Shown here in pieces: positions 33,461 to 43,936 of a stretch of 64,000 bases of DNA. The stretch is taken from NCBI RefSeq assembly GCF_001598475.1, contig NZ_BCZA01000008.1, positions 124,001 through 188,000 on the forward strand. Direction: 5' to 3'. The notes below the pieces were generated by a model. That model was not told where the DNA came from. It saw only the letters and a list, made by a program, of their open reading frames with translations, and made no database searches. A program made the translations under genes and the position numbers. Every line of letters begins with the position of its first letter. The stretch's first letter is position 1. This DNA comes from Pantoea agglomerans NBRC 102470. GTDB taxonomy: Bacteria > Pseudomonadota > Gammaproteobacteria > Enterobacterales > Enterobacteriaceae.

Positions 33461-36060
33461 ATCCGTTGTGCTGGCTGTTAACAGCGCCCGCCTGGCAATC
33501 GCTGCACAGGGGCTATACCACCGCGCGAGGCAATGGCGCGTCCCGCTTCGCCAGTGCACTCCATCTGTTCTGGTCAGTGCTGGGCCTGATGCTGCTTCGC
33601 TTCGAAACGCCGGGCTGGCAGCGGATTATTCAGCAGCGCCGCCGGCTCTATCCGCACATTTCGCCGGAGCGGCCGCGACCGCTGGATATCCTGCGTTATC
33701 TGATCCAGACGCTGTGGCTTTTGGTGATCCTGCCGCAGAGCGATCGCGCTCGTGGCGGTTTCCGTGGCCTCGGTGCGCTGTCTGGCTGGCGCCACCATGG
33801 CTACCGCTGGCTGGACAAGGCCGTTGCCCAATCACAGACCCAGGGAATCGATGTGCGCATCGAACACTGGCTGAAGCGGCTGTCGCCGCTGGTGCGACGC
33901 AGCCTCTTCGCCGTCACTGCCCTGTTTGCCACGTTGCTGGCGCTGCTCTGTATCAGCCAGCCGTTTGGCCTGATGACGCAGTTTATCTTTGTGGTACTGC
34001 TCTGGAGTCTGGCGATGCTGGTACGACGCATCCCGGGGCGTTTCCCGACCATGATGCTGATTGTGCTGTCGCTGACCGTATCGTGCCGCTACCTCTGGTG
34101 GCGCTATACCTCGACGCTGAACTGGGACGATCCGCTGAGTCTGGTGTTTGGTCTGCTGCTTATTGCGGCAGAGACCTACGCCTGGGTGGTGCTGGTGCTG
34201 GGCTATTTTCAGACGCTCTGGCCGCTTAATCGTCAGCCGGTGTCGATGCCTGTCGATCGGGATCAGTGGCCAGGCATCGATCTGCTGGTGCCAACCTACA
34301 ACGAACCGCTCAGCGTGGTCAGACCCACCATCTACGCTGCCATGGGCATCGACTGGCCGAAAGACCGCCTGAATATCTATCTGCTCGACGACGGCGACCG
34401 GCCGGAATTCCGCGACTTTGCCGCCAGCGTGGGTATCAACTATGTCGTCCGTCCCACCCATGAGCACGCCAAGGCCGGCAATATCAATCACGCGCTGAAA
34501 AAGTACTGCCGCAGCGAATTTGTGGTGATTTTCGACTGTGACCATGTGCCGACGCGCGCCTTTTTGCAGATGACCATGGGCTGGTTTATTAAAGATCCCC
34601 GGCTGGCGATGATGCAGACGCCACATCACTTCTTCTCGCCTGATCCGTTTGAGCGCAATCTCGGGCGGTTTCGTCGTACGCCCAATGAGGGTTCGCTCTT
34701 TTATGGACTGGTGCAGGACGGTAATGATACCTGGGATGCCACCTTTTTCTGCGGCTCCTGCGCCGTGCTGCGCCGCAGCGCACTGGATGAAATTGGCGGT
34801 ATTGCGGTGGAAACCGTTACCGAAGATGCCCATACCTCGCTGCGGCTGCACCGGCGCGGCTACACTTCGGCCTACATCCGCATTCCTCAGGCGGCCGGAC
34901 TGGCGACCGAAAGTCTGTCAGCGCATATCGGACAGCGTATCCGCTGGGCACGCGGTATGGTGCAGATCTTCCGCCTTGATAACCCGCTATTTGGTAAGGG
35001 GCTGAAGTGGGTACAGCGGCTCTGTTATGCCAACGCCATGCTGCACTTTCTCTCTGGCATTCCGCGGCTGGTCTTCCTGCTGGCGCCGCTGGCGTTTCTG
35101 CTCTGTCATGCCTACATCATCTACGCACCTGCGCTGGCGATCGCCATTTATGTTTTGCCCCATATGCTGCATACCAGCCTCACCAACTCGCGTATTCAGG
35201 GACGCTGGCGACACTCTTTCTGGAGCGAGGTCTACGAGACGGTGCTGGCCTGGTATATCGCCCGGCCTACCACCGTGGCGCTGTTCAATCCTCATAAAGG
35301 GAAGTTTAACGTCACCGCAAAAGGCGGGCTGGTGGAGGAGGAGCATCTGGACTGGGTGATAACCAAGCCCTATATGCTGCTGGTGCTGCTCAACCTCGCA
35401 GGGGTTTTGATGGCGTTCTGGCGCATGCAGCACGGTCCGGCCAATGAGGTACTGACGGTATGGGTGAGCCTGATTTGGGTGCTCTACAACATGATTATCC
35501 TTGGCGGTGCGGTAGCGGTTTCGGTTGAAGCACGGCAGATCCGTGAGGCGCACAGGGTGGAGATCGCCATGCCGGCCGCCATTGCACGCGAAGATGGTCA
35601 TATGCTGCCCTGTACGCTGCGTGACTACTCTGACGGCGGCGTCGGGCTGGAGATGCGCGAGCCGGATGCGCTGCGGGAGAATGAAAAAGTGTGGCTGCTG
35701 CTGCGTCGTGGACAGCAGGAGTTCAGCTTCCCGTGCCAGGTGCAGCGGGTCTTTGGCCACCGGGCTGGCGTGCGTCTCCATCAACTGACCACTCAGCAGC
35801 ATATTGAATTTATCCAGTGTACCTTCGCCCGCGCCGATACCTGGGCGCTGTGGCAGGACGGTTTTCCGGAAGATAAACCGGTCCAGAGCCTCGCCGATAT
35901 CATGATCCTCGGTTTCAAAGGTTATCTGCGCCTGGCGGAATATGGCCCGCCGCAGTTACGTCGGCTGTTTAACCTGCTTACCGTTGGGGTGAGCTGGCTG
36001 GCTTCGCTGTTGCCGCAAGGCATCGGTCGTGTGCCAGCTTCAAAAAACGCATTGAGTTGA
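33457..36060 (+). CDS. bcsA: Type II cellulose synthase catalytic subunit BcsA
   Basis: An 867-residue GT2 cellulose synthase close to E. coli BcsA (872). An N-terminal region of about 140 residues (with SRFASALHLFWSVLGL) precedes the membrane and catalytic domains. Motifs: DDG (311-313), DCD (360-362), TED (455-457), QRIRW (493-497); PilZ signatures REAHR and DYSDGG near residues 700-730. Translation starts at TTG 33457, which overlaps the bcsQ stop (TTGA) and has GGAG eight bases upstream; no better ATG fits. c-di-GMP should activate it. Confidence 0.96.
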   Translation: MNPLCWLLTAPAWQSLHRGYTTARGNGASRFASALHLFWSVLGLMLLRFETPGWQRIIQQRRRLYPHISPERPRPLDILRYLIQTLWLLVILPQSDRARGGFRGLGALSGWRHHGYRWLDKAVAQSQTQGIDVRIEHWLKRLSPLVRRSLFAVTALFATLLALLCISQPFGLMTQFIFVVLLWSLAMLVRRIPGRFPTMMLIVLSLTVSCRYLWWRYTSTLNWDDPLSLVFGLLLIAAETYAWVVLVLGYFQTLWPLNRQPVSMPVDRDQWPGIDLLVPTYNEPLSVVRPTIYAAMGIDWPKDRLNIYLLDDGDRPEFRDFAASVGINYVVRPTHEHAKAGNINHALKKYCRSEFVVIFDCDHVPTRAFLQMTMGWFIKDPRLAMMQTPHHFFSPDPFERNLGRFRRTPNEGSLFYGLVQDGNDTWDATFFCGSCAVLRRSALDEIGGIAVETVTEDAHTSLRLHRRGYTSAYIRIPQAAGLATESLSAHIGQRIRWARGMVQIFRLDNPLFGKGLKWVQRLCYANAMLHFLSGIPRLVFLLAPLAFLLCHAYIIYAPALAIAIYVLPHMLHTSLTNSRIQGRWRHSFWSEVYETVLAWYIARPTTVALFNPHKGKFNVTAKGGLVEEEHLDWVITKPYMLLVLLNLAGVLMAFWRMQHGPANEVLTVWVSLIWVLYNMIILGGAVAVSVEARQIREAHRVEIAMPAAIAREDGHMLPCTLRDYSDGGVGLEMREPDALRENEKVWLLLRRGQQEFSFPCQVQRVFGHRAGVRLHQLTTQQHIEFIQCTFARADTWALWQDGFPEDKPVQSLADIMILGFKGYLRLAEYGPPQLRRLFNLLTVGVSWLASLLPQGIGRVPASKNALS

Positions 36061-36064
36061 TGAT

Positions 36065-38353
36065 ATGACGATACCGAGAGTAAACAGGTGGTTTGCCGCT
36101 CTGCTGCTGGGCAGTGCAACGTTAAGCTGTGCCGCCGCGCAGGAGGACACGCCCGCAAACATCAATGGTGTAACGCCTGTGCAATCTTTACCGCAGGATA
36201 ACGGCGCACCGCTGCGGAACAGCCAGCTGAGCTTTGCCCAGCTGGCACCGCCGCCTGGCAGCATGACGCTGCGTGGCACCCGCACTACCGGACAGATTGA
36301 GTTCGGTGTGCGCAGCGATGAGGTGGTGACGCGCGCGTTGCTGAACCTTAGCTTTCGGCCTTCGCCCGCACTGCTGCCGACGCTGTCGCAGCTGAAGGTT
36401 TATCTCAATGATGAGCTGGTCGGTCTGATTACCCTGACGCCGGAACAGCTGGGTAAAGAGATCCAGACGCAGCTGTCGATCGATCCGCGTTACATCGCCG
36501 ACTTTAACCGCGTGCGTTTCGAGCTGGTGGGCCACTACGCCAACGTCTGTGAAAATCCTGCCAATAGCGCAATCTGGCTGGATATCGGCAAACAGAGCGG
36601 CATCGATCTGACGCTGCAAAAACTGCCGCTGAAAAATGACCTCTCCCACTTCCCGGAACCCTTTTTTGATTCGCGGGATACGCGACCACTGACCCTGCCG
36701 ATGGTGTTCAGCGCCCAGCCGGATGTCACGCAGCAGCGGGCTGCCGCCATTCTTGCTTCCTGGTTTGGCAGCAAAACGAGCTGGCGCGGGCAGCGTTTCC
36801 CGGTGCTGTATAACCAGCTGCCGCAACAGCAGCATGCGGTGGTGTTTGCCACCAACGATGCGCGCCCGGATTTCCTGAAAGATCTGCCGCCGGTGACAAA
36901 ACCCACAGTAGAGATTGTCAGCCAGCCCGATAATCCGTATGAAAAAATGCTGCTGATTCTGGGACGCAACGATGAGGACCTGCTGACGGCGGTTCAGGGT
37001 ATCGCCCAGGGTGAGCTGCTGCTGCGCGGCGATATCTCAACCATCGACAGCGTTAAGCTGCTCTCCCCGCGCCAGGCTTATGATGCCCCTAACTGGGTGC
37101 GGACCGATCGCCGCACCACTTTCGCCGAACTGACGCAATATGAGAATCAGTTGCAGTCTGATGGGGTGCAGCCTAATCCCGTCAGCCTGACCCTCAATCT
37201 GCCGCCCGATCTCTTCCTGGTTCGCGCGCGCGGTATCGATATGGATCTGAGTTATCGCTACACCGCGCCTTTCCAGTCGGATGGCTCATGGCTGGCGGTC
37301 AACCTGAATAATCAGTTCATTCAGGATTATCCGCTGCCGCCGAAAAATACGACGGGTCAGCAGCTGCTGCATATTCCACTGATTCAGGGAATGCTGGACA
37401 AGAGCCATGAGCTGCTGATTCCGGCGCTGCGCCTCGGGGTGGTGAATCAGCTGCGCTTCGATTTTGATTACGCCAACATCACCATCAGCGGCAACGCGGA
37501 TGGACGCTGCGAAACTGTAACGCCGATAACGCATCATGTGGTGGTGGACGACAATTCCAGCATCGATTTTTCCGGCTATCGCCACTACATCGAAATGCCG
37601 TCGCTGCGCGCCTGGGCGAATGCGGGCTTTCCGTTCAGCCGCTACGCCGATCTGGCGCAAACCCTGGTACTGATGCCGCCAAAACCCGATGCAGAGCAGG
37701 TCAGCACGCTGCTGAATACGTTGGGCAATATGGGTGCGCAAACCGGCTATCCGGCGCTGCGCGTTCAGTTGACCGATGACTGGGCCACGGCGAAGAAGCA
37801 GGATGTGGATCTGCTGATGATCGGCGTCATCCCCAAAGATCTTCAGGATGACCAGCGGATCCCGGCGCTGGTCGACGCCACCGCCAGCTGGCTGAAAGAG
37901 CCTGTGCGACGGATCACTCCGGAGGGGAACCCGCAAAGTCAGCGCGAGCAGGCGGCAGAAAGCACGACGACTATCAGCTCCCGCGGCCCGCTGGCAACGG
38001 TGATTGGCTTCCAGTCACCTTTTTACGATCAGCGCAGCGTTGTCGCGTTGCTCGCCGATGGCACGCCGCGCAGCTGGCAGTTGCTCAACGAGGCGATGGG
38101 TGACAGCGGCAAGCGTGGCACGATGTCTGGCTCCACCGTGGTGATCCGTGAGTCAGGGGTTAACAGCCTGCGCGTGGGAGAGAGCTACTACGTTGGTCAT
38201 CTGCCGTGGTGGGAGCGTCTCTGGTCGCTACTCTCCGTCCATCCCTTCTGGCTGGCACTCTGCGCACTCTTTGTGGTGGTGCTGTTCGCGCTGATGACCT
38301 GGCGTCTGATGCGAATTATTACCCGTCGTCGTTTACTGGATGAAGATGAATAA
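36065..38353 (+). CDS. bcsB: Type II BcsB, cyclic-di-GMP-type cellulose synthase regulatory subunit
   Basis: A periplasmic, membrane-anchored partner of BcsA, 762 residues, normal length for the family. The signal peptide ends about CAAAQ near residue 26. Two carbohydrate-binding/flavodoxin-like repeats follow, with LSHFPEPFFDSRD in the first. The C-terminal membrane helix is around PFWLALCALFVVVLFALMTW. It has no Ala/Ser/Pro extension, in contrast to the type I copy. It starts 4 bp after bcsA and overlaps bcsC by 14 bp. Confidence 0.95.
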   Translation: MTIPRVNRWFAALLLGSATLSCAAAQEDTPANINGVTPVQSLPQDNGAPLRNSQLSFAQLAPPPGSMTLRGTRTTGQIEFGVRSDEVVTRALLNLSFRPSPALLPTLSQLKVYLNDELVGLITLTPEQLGKEIQTQLSIDPRYIADFNRVRFELVGHYANVCENPANSAIWLDIGKQSGIDLTLQKLPLKNDLSHFPEPFFDSRDTRPLTLPMVFSAQPDVTQQRAAAILASWFGSKTSWRGQRFPVLYNQLPQQQHAVVFATNDARPDFLKDLPPVTKPTVEIVSQPDNPYEKMLLILGRNDEDLLTAVQGIAQGELLLRGDISTIDSVKLLSPRQAYDAPNWVRTDRRTTFAELTQYENQLQSDGVQPNPVSLTLNLPPDLFLVRARGIDMDLSYRYTAPFQSDGSWLAVNLNNQFIQDYPLPPKNTTGQQLLHIPLIQGMLDKSHELLIPALRLGVVNQLRFDFDYANITISGNADGRCETVTPITHHVVVDDNSSIDFSGYRHYIEMPSLRAWANAGFPFSRYADLAQTLVLMPPKPDAEQVSTLLNTLGNMGAQTGYPALRVQLTDDWATAKKQDVDLLMIGVIPKDLQDDQRIPALVDATASWLKEPVRRITPEGNPQSQREQAAESTTTISSRGPLATVIGFQSPFYDQRSVVALLADGTPRSWQLLNEAMGDSGKRGTMSGSTVVIRESGVNSLRVGESYYVGHLPWWERLWSLLSVHPFWLALCALFVVVLFALMTWRLMRIITRRRLLDEDE

Positions 38354-41300
38354 CGCCCGGGTGCTGCGGGCAGGCATGCTGCTCGGCGCACTGAGTGCGC
38401 TGCCGGGGCTGGCTGCACCGGTCGACGGACCGGAGGTGTCGCCGGTCGAATGGTTGCTGTCACAGGTACGCACCGGTGAGTCGACCAACAAATACGATCT
38501 GGTGCAGCAATCGCTCTACCGGCTTGAGAAGATCGATCCCGATAATCCGCAGGTGCTGGCGGCTCGCCTGCGGCTGGCGCTGCGTCAGGGCGATATCCCT
38601 AAAGCGCAGATGCTGCTGGAGCAGCTGAAAAAGGTTGCGCCCGACTCCGCCGCGACGCGTGAATCCGCCGTCGGCCTGACGCTGATGTCGTCGGATGGGC
38701 GTCAGCAGCTGCAGCAGGCGCGCCTGCTCGCCGCCTCGGGGCGCCTGTCGGAGGCGAAAAGTGCTTACGATGCATTGTTCGGAGGGGTTTTTCCGGATGC
38801 AAACACGGCGCTGGAATACTGGCGGCTGCTGGCACGCACTCCCGGTCAGGAGAGCGTCGCTTACCAGCAGCTGCAGGCGCTGGAGCAGCGCTACCCGGGC
38901 AATATCGGGGTTGAGCTGCAAATTGCACGCATGGCATTTGATCAACAGCAGCCGGAGCAGGCGATAGCGCAGTTGAAAAAGCTGGCAAACAGCAACGGCG
39001 GACGCGCCGCCGCCGCCGATCTCTGGCTGCAGCAGATCAACGATCAGCCGGTCAGCGACAGCAGCGTGGCGCAGTTAAAGGATTATCTGGCTGTTTTTAC
39101 CGACGGCGACGCGCACCAGCAGGGCGCGGAAGTGCTGGCGAAGCAGCAGGCGCAGCTCGCCGATCCCGCCTATCGCGAGCGGATGCGTGGCCTGGCGCTG
39201 GTCGAGGCGGGCGATGTGAATAATGCGATGGCAGCGCTTAGCCGGGCACTGAAGGATAACCCCAACGACGCCGAACTGATGGGTGCAATGGGGCAGACTC
39301 AGGCACGCGCCGGCCATCGTGACACGGCGGTGCTCTGGCTGGAACGCGCCGTTGAGGCGGGCAAGCAGAGTACGCTGATCGGCAAATGGCAGTCACTGCT
39401 GCAGACTAACCGTTACTGGCTGGCGGTCGAACAGGGCGATAAGGCGCTGGCGCAGCATGACGTTGAGGGGGCCGAACGCGCTTATCACGCCGCACAGAAA
39501 ATTGATAGCACCGACAGCTATGCCCTGATTGGCCTGGGCGATGTGGCGATGGCGCGCAAAGATGCGGCAGGTGCCGAACTATTCTGGCAGCATGCGCTAA
39601 GGCTGGACGCGACCAACACCACCACCGTGCGTCGCCTGGCCGGGCTTTATCAGGCCGAGTCGCCTGCCCGCGTAATGCAGTTTATCAGTACGCTACCCGC
39701 CGGTCAGCAGCGCGAGATGGCGGGAACGTTGCGCGCGTTGCGCAGTGACAGCCTGCGCGCCGAGGCCGATGCGCTCGCCCGGCAGAATAAATGGCCGCAG
39801 GCGGCAGAGAAGTATCGGGCGGCGCTGGCGCTGCAGCCGGATGACGTCTGGCTCAGTTATCGGCTGGCGAGCGCGCTACGCGACGGTGGGGCCATCCAAC
39901 AGGCGGATGCGCAGATCGCGACGCTGCAACAGCAGCATCCCGGAGATGCGACCGCGCTCTACGCCGCCGCGCTCTACCTTTCCAGCCGGGATAATGATGA
40001 CGCCGCACTGGCAACGCTGCATCGCCTGCCTGAAACGCAGTGGAACAGCAATATGCATGAGCTGGCTGACCGGCTCGGGCAGGATAAAATTTTTGCCAGC
40101 GCCGAAGCGCTTCGTGCGGCAGGGCAGGAGCGGGCAGCGGTGACGCTGCTTTACCAGCAGCCGGTTTCCAGCCGACGCGACCTGACGCTGGCCGACTGGG
40201 CGCTGGCTCGCGGGGATGCGCAGCAGGCACTGGAGATCTATCAGCAGGTGCTGTCAGGTGAAGCTGACAGCAGCGACGCAGCGCTGGGACGAATCGAAGC
40301 GCTGGTTGCCCTCCAGCGCAACAGCGAAGCACGGCAGGCACTTGAGCAGCAGCCAGCCCAGCCCAACACTCTTAATGCCGATCGCCGCGCCGCGCTGGCA
40401 TGGCAGGCGGTGGGCGAAACCACGCAGGCTGCCGTGCGCTTTGCCAGCCTGAAGCAGCGCGCTGCGTCACTGGCGCCTTCGCAGGATAAGGCACTGGTGT
40501 TTCGTGATGCGGCACGGCTGGAGCGCGCACAGCAGCAGCCAGAGATCGCGCTGGCGGATTATCGTCAGGCGATGACGGCCAGCGGTATCGGCAGCGGCGA
40601 AAGTATCAGCCGCGCGACACGCTCTCAGGAAAAGGATGACTGGCTGAAGCGCAGTATTCGCAGCGACACCGCAGATCTCTATCGTCAGCGTGAGACCACG
40701 CTGACGGTGCAGCAGGACTATTCGCGCAATAAGGGTACGGCTGGGGTCTCCGACTTTACTGCCCATACCACCATGCTGCAGGCGGAAAGTCCGTTTGCCG
40801 ACGGACGCGGCTTTTTCCGTCTCGACCGGGTGGACGTCTCGGCAGGGAGTTTTACCACCCGCAACGGCAGCTTCGACGAGCAGTTTGGTAGCTGCGACGA
40901 CGCCAGTTCCGGCGGATGCAGCCGCGATGCCAGTCAGCGCGCCGAGGGCACTGCGCTGGGCGTCGGCTGGCATAATGATCGCTGGTCAGCGGATCTGGGT
41001 ACCACGCCGCTGGGCTTTGAGGTGACCAACTGGACCGGCGGCCTGAGCTGGAAAACTGACGTCAGGGATCTTGGCGTGACGCTGACCGCCTCGCGACGGC
41101 CGATCGCCAGTTCGCTGCTTTCCTATGCGGGCGCGCGCGATCCATCAGCCAACGGTGGAAAAAGCTGGGGCGGCGTAGTGGCAACGGGTGGCAGCATCGG
41201 GCTGAGTTACGATCAGGGCGGCGCACACGGTGTCTGGGGCGACATCAGCGCGCATCAGATCACCGGTAAAAACGTTGCGGATAATAGTCGCGAGCGCTTA

Positions 41301-41813
41301 ATGGCCGGCTACTACTACAAGCTCATTAATAGCGATAATCGCCGGGCCACCGTCGGGCTTAACAGTATGCTCTGGCACTATCAGAAGGATCTCAGCGATT
41401 ACACCTTCGGGCAGGGCGGCTACTACAGTCCGCAGCAGTATCTCTCCTTTTCCGTGCCGGTCACCTGGCGACAGCGGACAGAAAACTGGTCGTTCGACCT
41501 GGGCGGCTCGGTTTCCTGGTCACATTCGAAAACCGATGCGCAGCAGCGCTATCCGGTCAATCCCGGCTTTACCCTGGCCAGCAATCCCGTTTCCGCCAGC
41601 AGCACCGGCAGCGGCACGGGGTATACGCTGCAGGGCGTGGTTGAACGTCGTATCACGCCCGACTGGTTTATCGGGGTGGGCGTCGATATTCAACAGGCGA
41701 AAGACTATACCCCAAGTCACGGGCTTATCTACGTGCGTTACTCTGCCGCTGGCTGGGAAGGGGATCTGGATATGCCACCACAGCCGCTGACCCCTTACGC
41801 AGATTTTAAATAA
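38340..41813 (+). CDS. bcsC: Type II BcsC, TPR and outer-membrane cellulose export protein
   Basis: Outer-membrane cellulose exporter, 1157 residues, as in E. coli. The signal peptide ends about GLAAP near residue 26, TPR repeats follow to about 780 (for example ALIGLGDVAMARKDAAGAELF), and the C-terminal BcsC_C barrel ends LIYVRYS plus a short tail. The first ATG (38340) overlaps bcsB; ATG 38346 two codons later is an equal candidate. No bcsZ lies between bcsB and bcsC, unlike E. coli. The pdeK-like gene starts 116 bp later on the same strand. Confidence 0.95.
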   Translation: MKMNNARVLRAGMLLGALSALPGLAAPVDGPEVSPVEWLLSQVRTGESTNKYDLVQQSLYRLEKIDPDNPQVLAARLRLALRQGDIPKAQMLLEQLKKVAPDSAATRESAVGLTLMSSDGRQQLQQARLLAASGRLSEAKSAYDALFGGVFPDANTALEYWRLLARTPGQESVAYQQLQALEQRYPGNIGVELQIARMAFDQQQPEQAIAQLKKLANSNGGRAAAADLWLQQINDQPVSDSSVAQLKDYLAVFTDGDAHQQGAEVLAKQQAQLADPAYRERMRGLALVEAGDVNNAMAALSRALKDNPNDAELMGAMGQTQARAGHRDTAVLWLERAVEAGKQSTLIGKWQSLLQTNRYWLAVEQGDKALAQHDVEGAERAYHAAQKIDSTDSYALIGLGDVAMARKDAAGAELFWQHALRLDATNTTTVRRLAGLYQAESPARVMQFISTLPAGQQREMAGTLRALRSDSLRAEADALARQNKWPQAAEKYRAALALQPDDVWLSYRLASALRDGGAIQQADAQIATLQQQHPGDATALYAAALYLSSRDNDDAALATLHRLPETQWNSNMHELADRLGQDKIFASAEALRAAGQERAAVTLLYQQPVSSRRDLTLADWALARGDAQQALEIYQQVLSGEADSSDAALGRIEALVALQRNSEARQALEQQPAQPNTLNADRRAALAWQAVGETTQAAVRFASLKQRAASLAPSQDKALVFRDAARLERAQQQPEIALADYRQAMTASGIGSGESISRATRSQEKDDWLKRSIRSDTADLYRQRETTLTVQQDYSRNKGTAGVSDFTAHTTMLQAESPFADGRGFFRLDRVDVSAGSFTTRNGSFDEQFGSCDDASSGGCSRDASQRAEGTALGVGWHNDRWSADLGTTPLGFEVTNWTGGLSWKTDVRDLGVTLTASRRPIASSLLSYAGARDPSANGGKSWGGVVATGGSIGLSYDQGGAHGVWGDISAHQITGKNVADNSRERLMAGYYYKLINSDNRRATVGLNSMLWHYQKDLSDYTFGQGGYYSPQQYLSFSVPVTWRQRTENWSFDLGGSVSWSHSKTDAQQRYPVNPGFTLASNPVSASSTGSGTGYTLQGVVERRITPDWFIGVGVDIQQAKDYTPSHGLIYVRYSAAGWEGDLDMPPQPLTPYADFK

Positions 41814-41929
41814 TCCCGACCGGGAAAAAGCCGGACTTTTCAGACGGTAAAAAAGTCAGTTTATGGGATATACTGGCGGGCATTGTACTGTCTGCTATCT
41901 GGGCTTTTTTCATCGTCAGGAGAATATTT

Positions 41930-43936
41930 TTGCGCGTAAGCCGGTCACTTACGATAAAGCAGATGGCGACAGTTTCGCTGGTTGCGGTTATCACCATCAG
42001 CATCTTTATCGTCATCCAACTGTTTCATTTTGTGCAGCAGCGCAGGATTGACTACGCCCAGCAGATGGAGAATATCGCACACACCGTCCGCCAGCCGCTG
42101 TCGGAAGCGGTACTGCGCGCCGATATTTCTCAGGCCGAACGCATTCTCCATTCACTGAAACCTGCCGGTATTTTATCGCGCGCCGATGTGGTGCTGCCGA
42201 ATGCGTTTCAGGCTCTGCATGCCGACTTCGAAACGGAGAAACCGGTGCCGCGTCTGGTGGCGCGACTGTTTGAGCTGCCGGTGCAGATTACCCTGCCGCT
42301 CTACTCAGTGGAAAATACCGGGATGCCGAAACCGCTGGCCTATCTGGTGCTGCAGGCTAACTCGACGCGCGTCTACCAGTTTATTCTCAGCACGCTCTCG
42401 ACCATGATTATCACCTATCTGCTGCTGGCACTGATCCTGTCAGTGGCGATCAGCTGGTGTATCAACCGGCTGGTGGTGCATCCGCTGCGCAATCTCTCGC
42501 GGGAGCTGCAGGAGCTGCCGCCGCAGTCGATTCTGACGCATAAGCTGTCACTGCCGCAGAGCCACCGCGATGATGAAATCGGCATGCTGATCCGCAGCTA
42601 CAACCGCAATCAGCAGGTGCTGGAGTCGATACATGATGAGATGAGCCGGCTGACCACCCATTTTCCCGTGACCGATCTGCCCAACCGTACCCTGTTTCTG
42701 GCGCTGGTCGAGCAGTTCATGAGCAGCCCGGAACAGCCGCTGGGGCTGATGGTGATCCGCATTGAAACCCTGCAGGAAGCCAACGGCGTATTGAGCGATG
42801 AGCAGCGCGATACGCTGATGCTGACGCTGGTGGAGAAGATCCGTAATACGCTGGATGACCATACTCTGCTGGCGCAGACCGGGACCAGCGACTTTGTTCT
42901 GTTAATGAAGCGCGCCAGTAATCCGTTCCGCGCCCTGCGTCTGGCCCGTAACCTGATGATTCGCCTTAATCAGCCGGTCAACCTTTATCAGCTGCAGCTG
43001 CGTCCTAACGTCAGCATTGGTCTGGCGCTGCGCGATGATCAGCCGCTGAGCGCCAGTGATCTGCTTGGCCGCGCGACCTCAGCGATGATGTCGGCCCGTC
43101 ATCAGGGCAAAAATCAGATCCTGTTCTTTGACGCCGCGTTAACCGAGCGCGCGCAAAAACGTCTGACCCAGGAGCATGACATTCTGCAGGGGTTGCACAA
43201 TGAGCAGTTCGCCCTCTATCTGCAACCGCAGGTCGATATGCGCACCGGCACGTTAGTCGGCGCGGAAGCGCTGCTGCGTATGCGCCAGCCCGACGGCAGC
43301 TACGGTCTGACCGAAGAGTTTATTGCCAGTGCCGAAGAGATTGGTGTGATTAGCGCGATTGGCCGCTGGGTGTTTGAAGAGGCGTGCCGCATTCTGGCAG
43401 GCTGGCAGCGACAGGGCATTATGCTGCCGCTGAGTGTGAATATTTCCGCTGTGCAACTGCGTGACACGGGCGTGGTCTCTCATCTGCAATCCCTGCTGAC
43501 GCGCCACCGCATCGCACCTGGCACCTTCGTGCTGGAAGTGACAGAGACGGCTCAGCTTGATGATGCTGAACAGGCGATATCGATGCTGCGGATGTTGCAG
43601 CAGACTGGCGTGGCCGTGGCTCTGGACGATTTCGGCATGGGCTACTCCAACCTTAACTACCTCCATCAGCTGAAAGCGTTGCCGGTTAACAAGCTAAAGA
43701 TGGATCGCAGCTTCGTGGCGGCGCTGCCGCATGACGACACCATGGTCTGCATCGTGGCGGCCATCGCCGAGATTATCCATCTGGAGGTGATTGCCGAAGG
43801 CGTGGAGACAGCAGAACAACGTGACTGGCTGCTGGCGCGCGGCATCTCTATCGGACAGGGCTATCTGTATGCTGAAGCGCTGCCTCTGACCCGATTCAAT
43901 CAGGCATGGATCGTAAACTCCTCACTACCGCAATAA
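41930..43936 (+). CDS. pdeK: PdeK/HmsP-like c-di-GMP phosphodiesterase (HAMP-GGDEF-EAL)
   Basis: An inner-membrane protein expected to hydrolyse c-di-GMP, matching E. coli YhjK/PdeK and Yersinia HmsP. It has 668 residues: membrane helices at about 11-34 and 153-177 around a periplasmic sensor, HAMP (about 178-235), a degenerate GGDEF (GTSDF, 318-322) that should not make c-di-GMP, then EAL with EALLR (446-450), EVTET and DDFGMGYS (566-573) intact. The start is TTG 41930 with a strong CAGGAG eight bases upstream. Its position directly after bcsC suggests that it limits cellulose synthesis. In E. coli the same neighbour relation holds. Confidence 0.92.
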   Translation: MRVSRSLTIKQMATVSLVAVITISIFIVIQLFHFVQQRRIDYAQQMENIAHTVRQPLSEAVLRADISQAERILHSLKPAGILSRADVVLPNAFQALHADFETEKPVPRLVARLFELPVQITLPLYSVENTGMPKPLAYLVLQANSTRVYQFILSTLSTMIITYLLLALILSVAISWCINRLVVHPLRNLSRELQELPPQSILTHKLSLPQSHRDDEIGMLIRSYNRNQQVLESIHDEMSRLTTHFPVTDLPNRTLFLALVEQFMSSPEQPLGLMVIRIETLQEANGVLSDEQRDTLMLTLVEKIRNTLDDHTLLAQTGTSDFVLLMKRASNPFRALRLARNLMIRLNQPVNLYQLQLRPNVSIGLALRDDQPLSASDLLGRATSAMMSARHQGKNQILFFDAALTERAQKRLTQEHDILQGLHNEQFALYLQPQVDMRTGTLVGAEALLRMRQPDGSYGLTEEFIASAEEIGVISAIGRWVFEEACRILAGWQRQGIMLPLSVNISAVQLRDTGVVSHLQSLLTRHRIAPGTFVLEVTETAQLDDAEQAISMLRMLQQTGVAVALDDFGMGYSNLNYLHQLKALPVNKLKMDRSFVAALPHDDTMVCIVAAIAEIIHLEVIAEGVETAEQRDWLLARGISIGQGYLYAEALPLTRFNQAWIVNSSLPQ

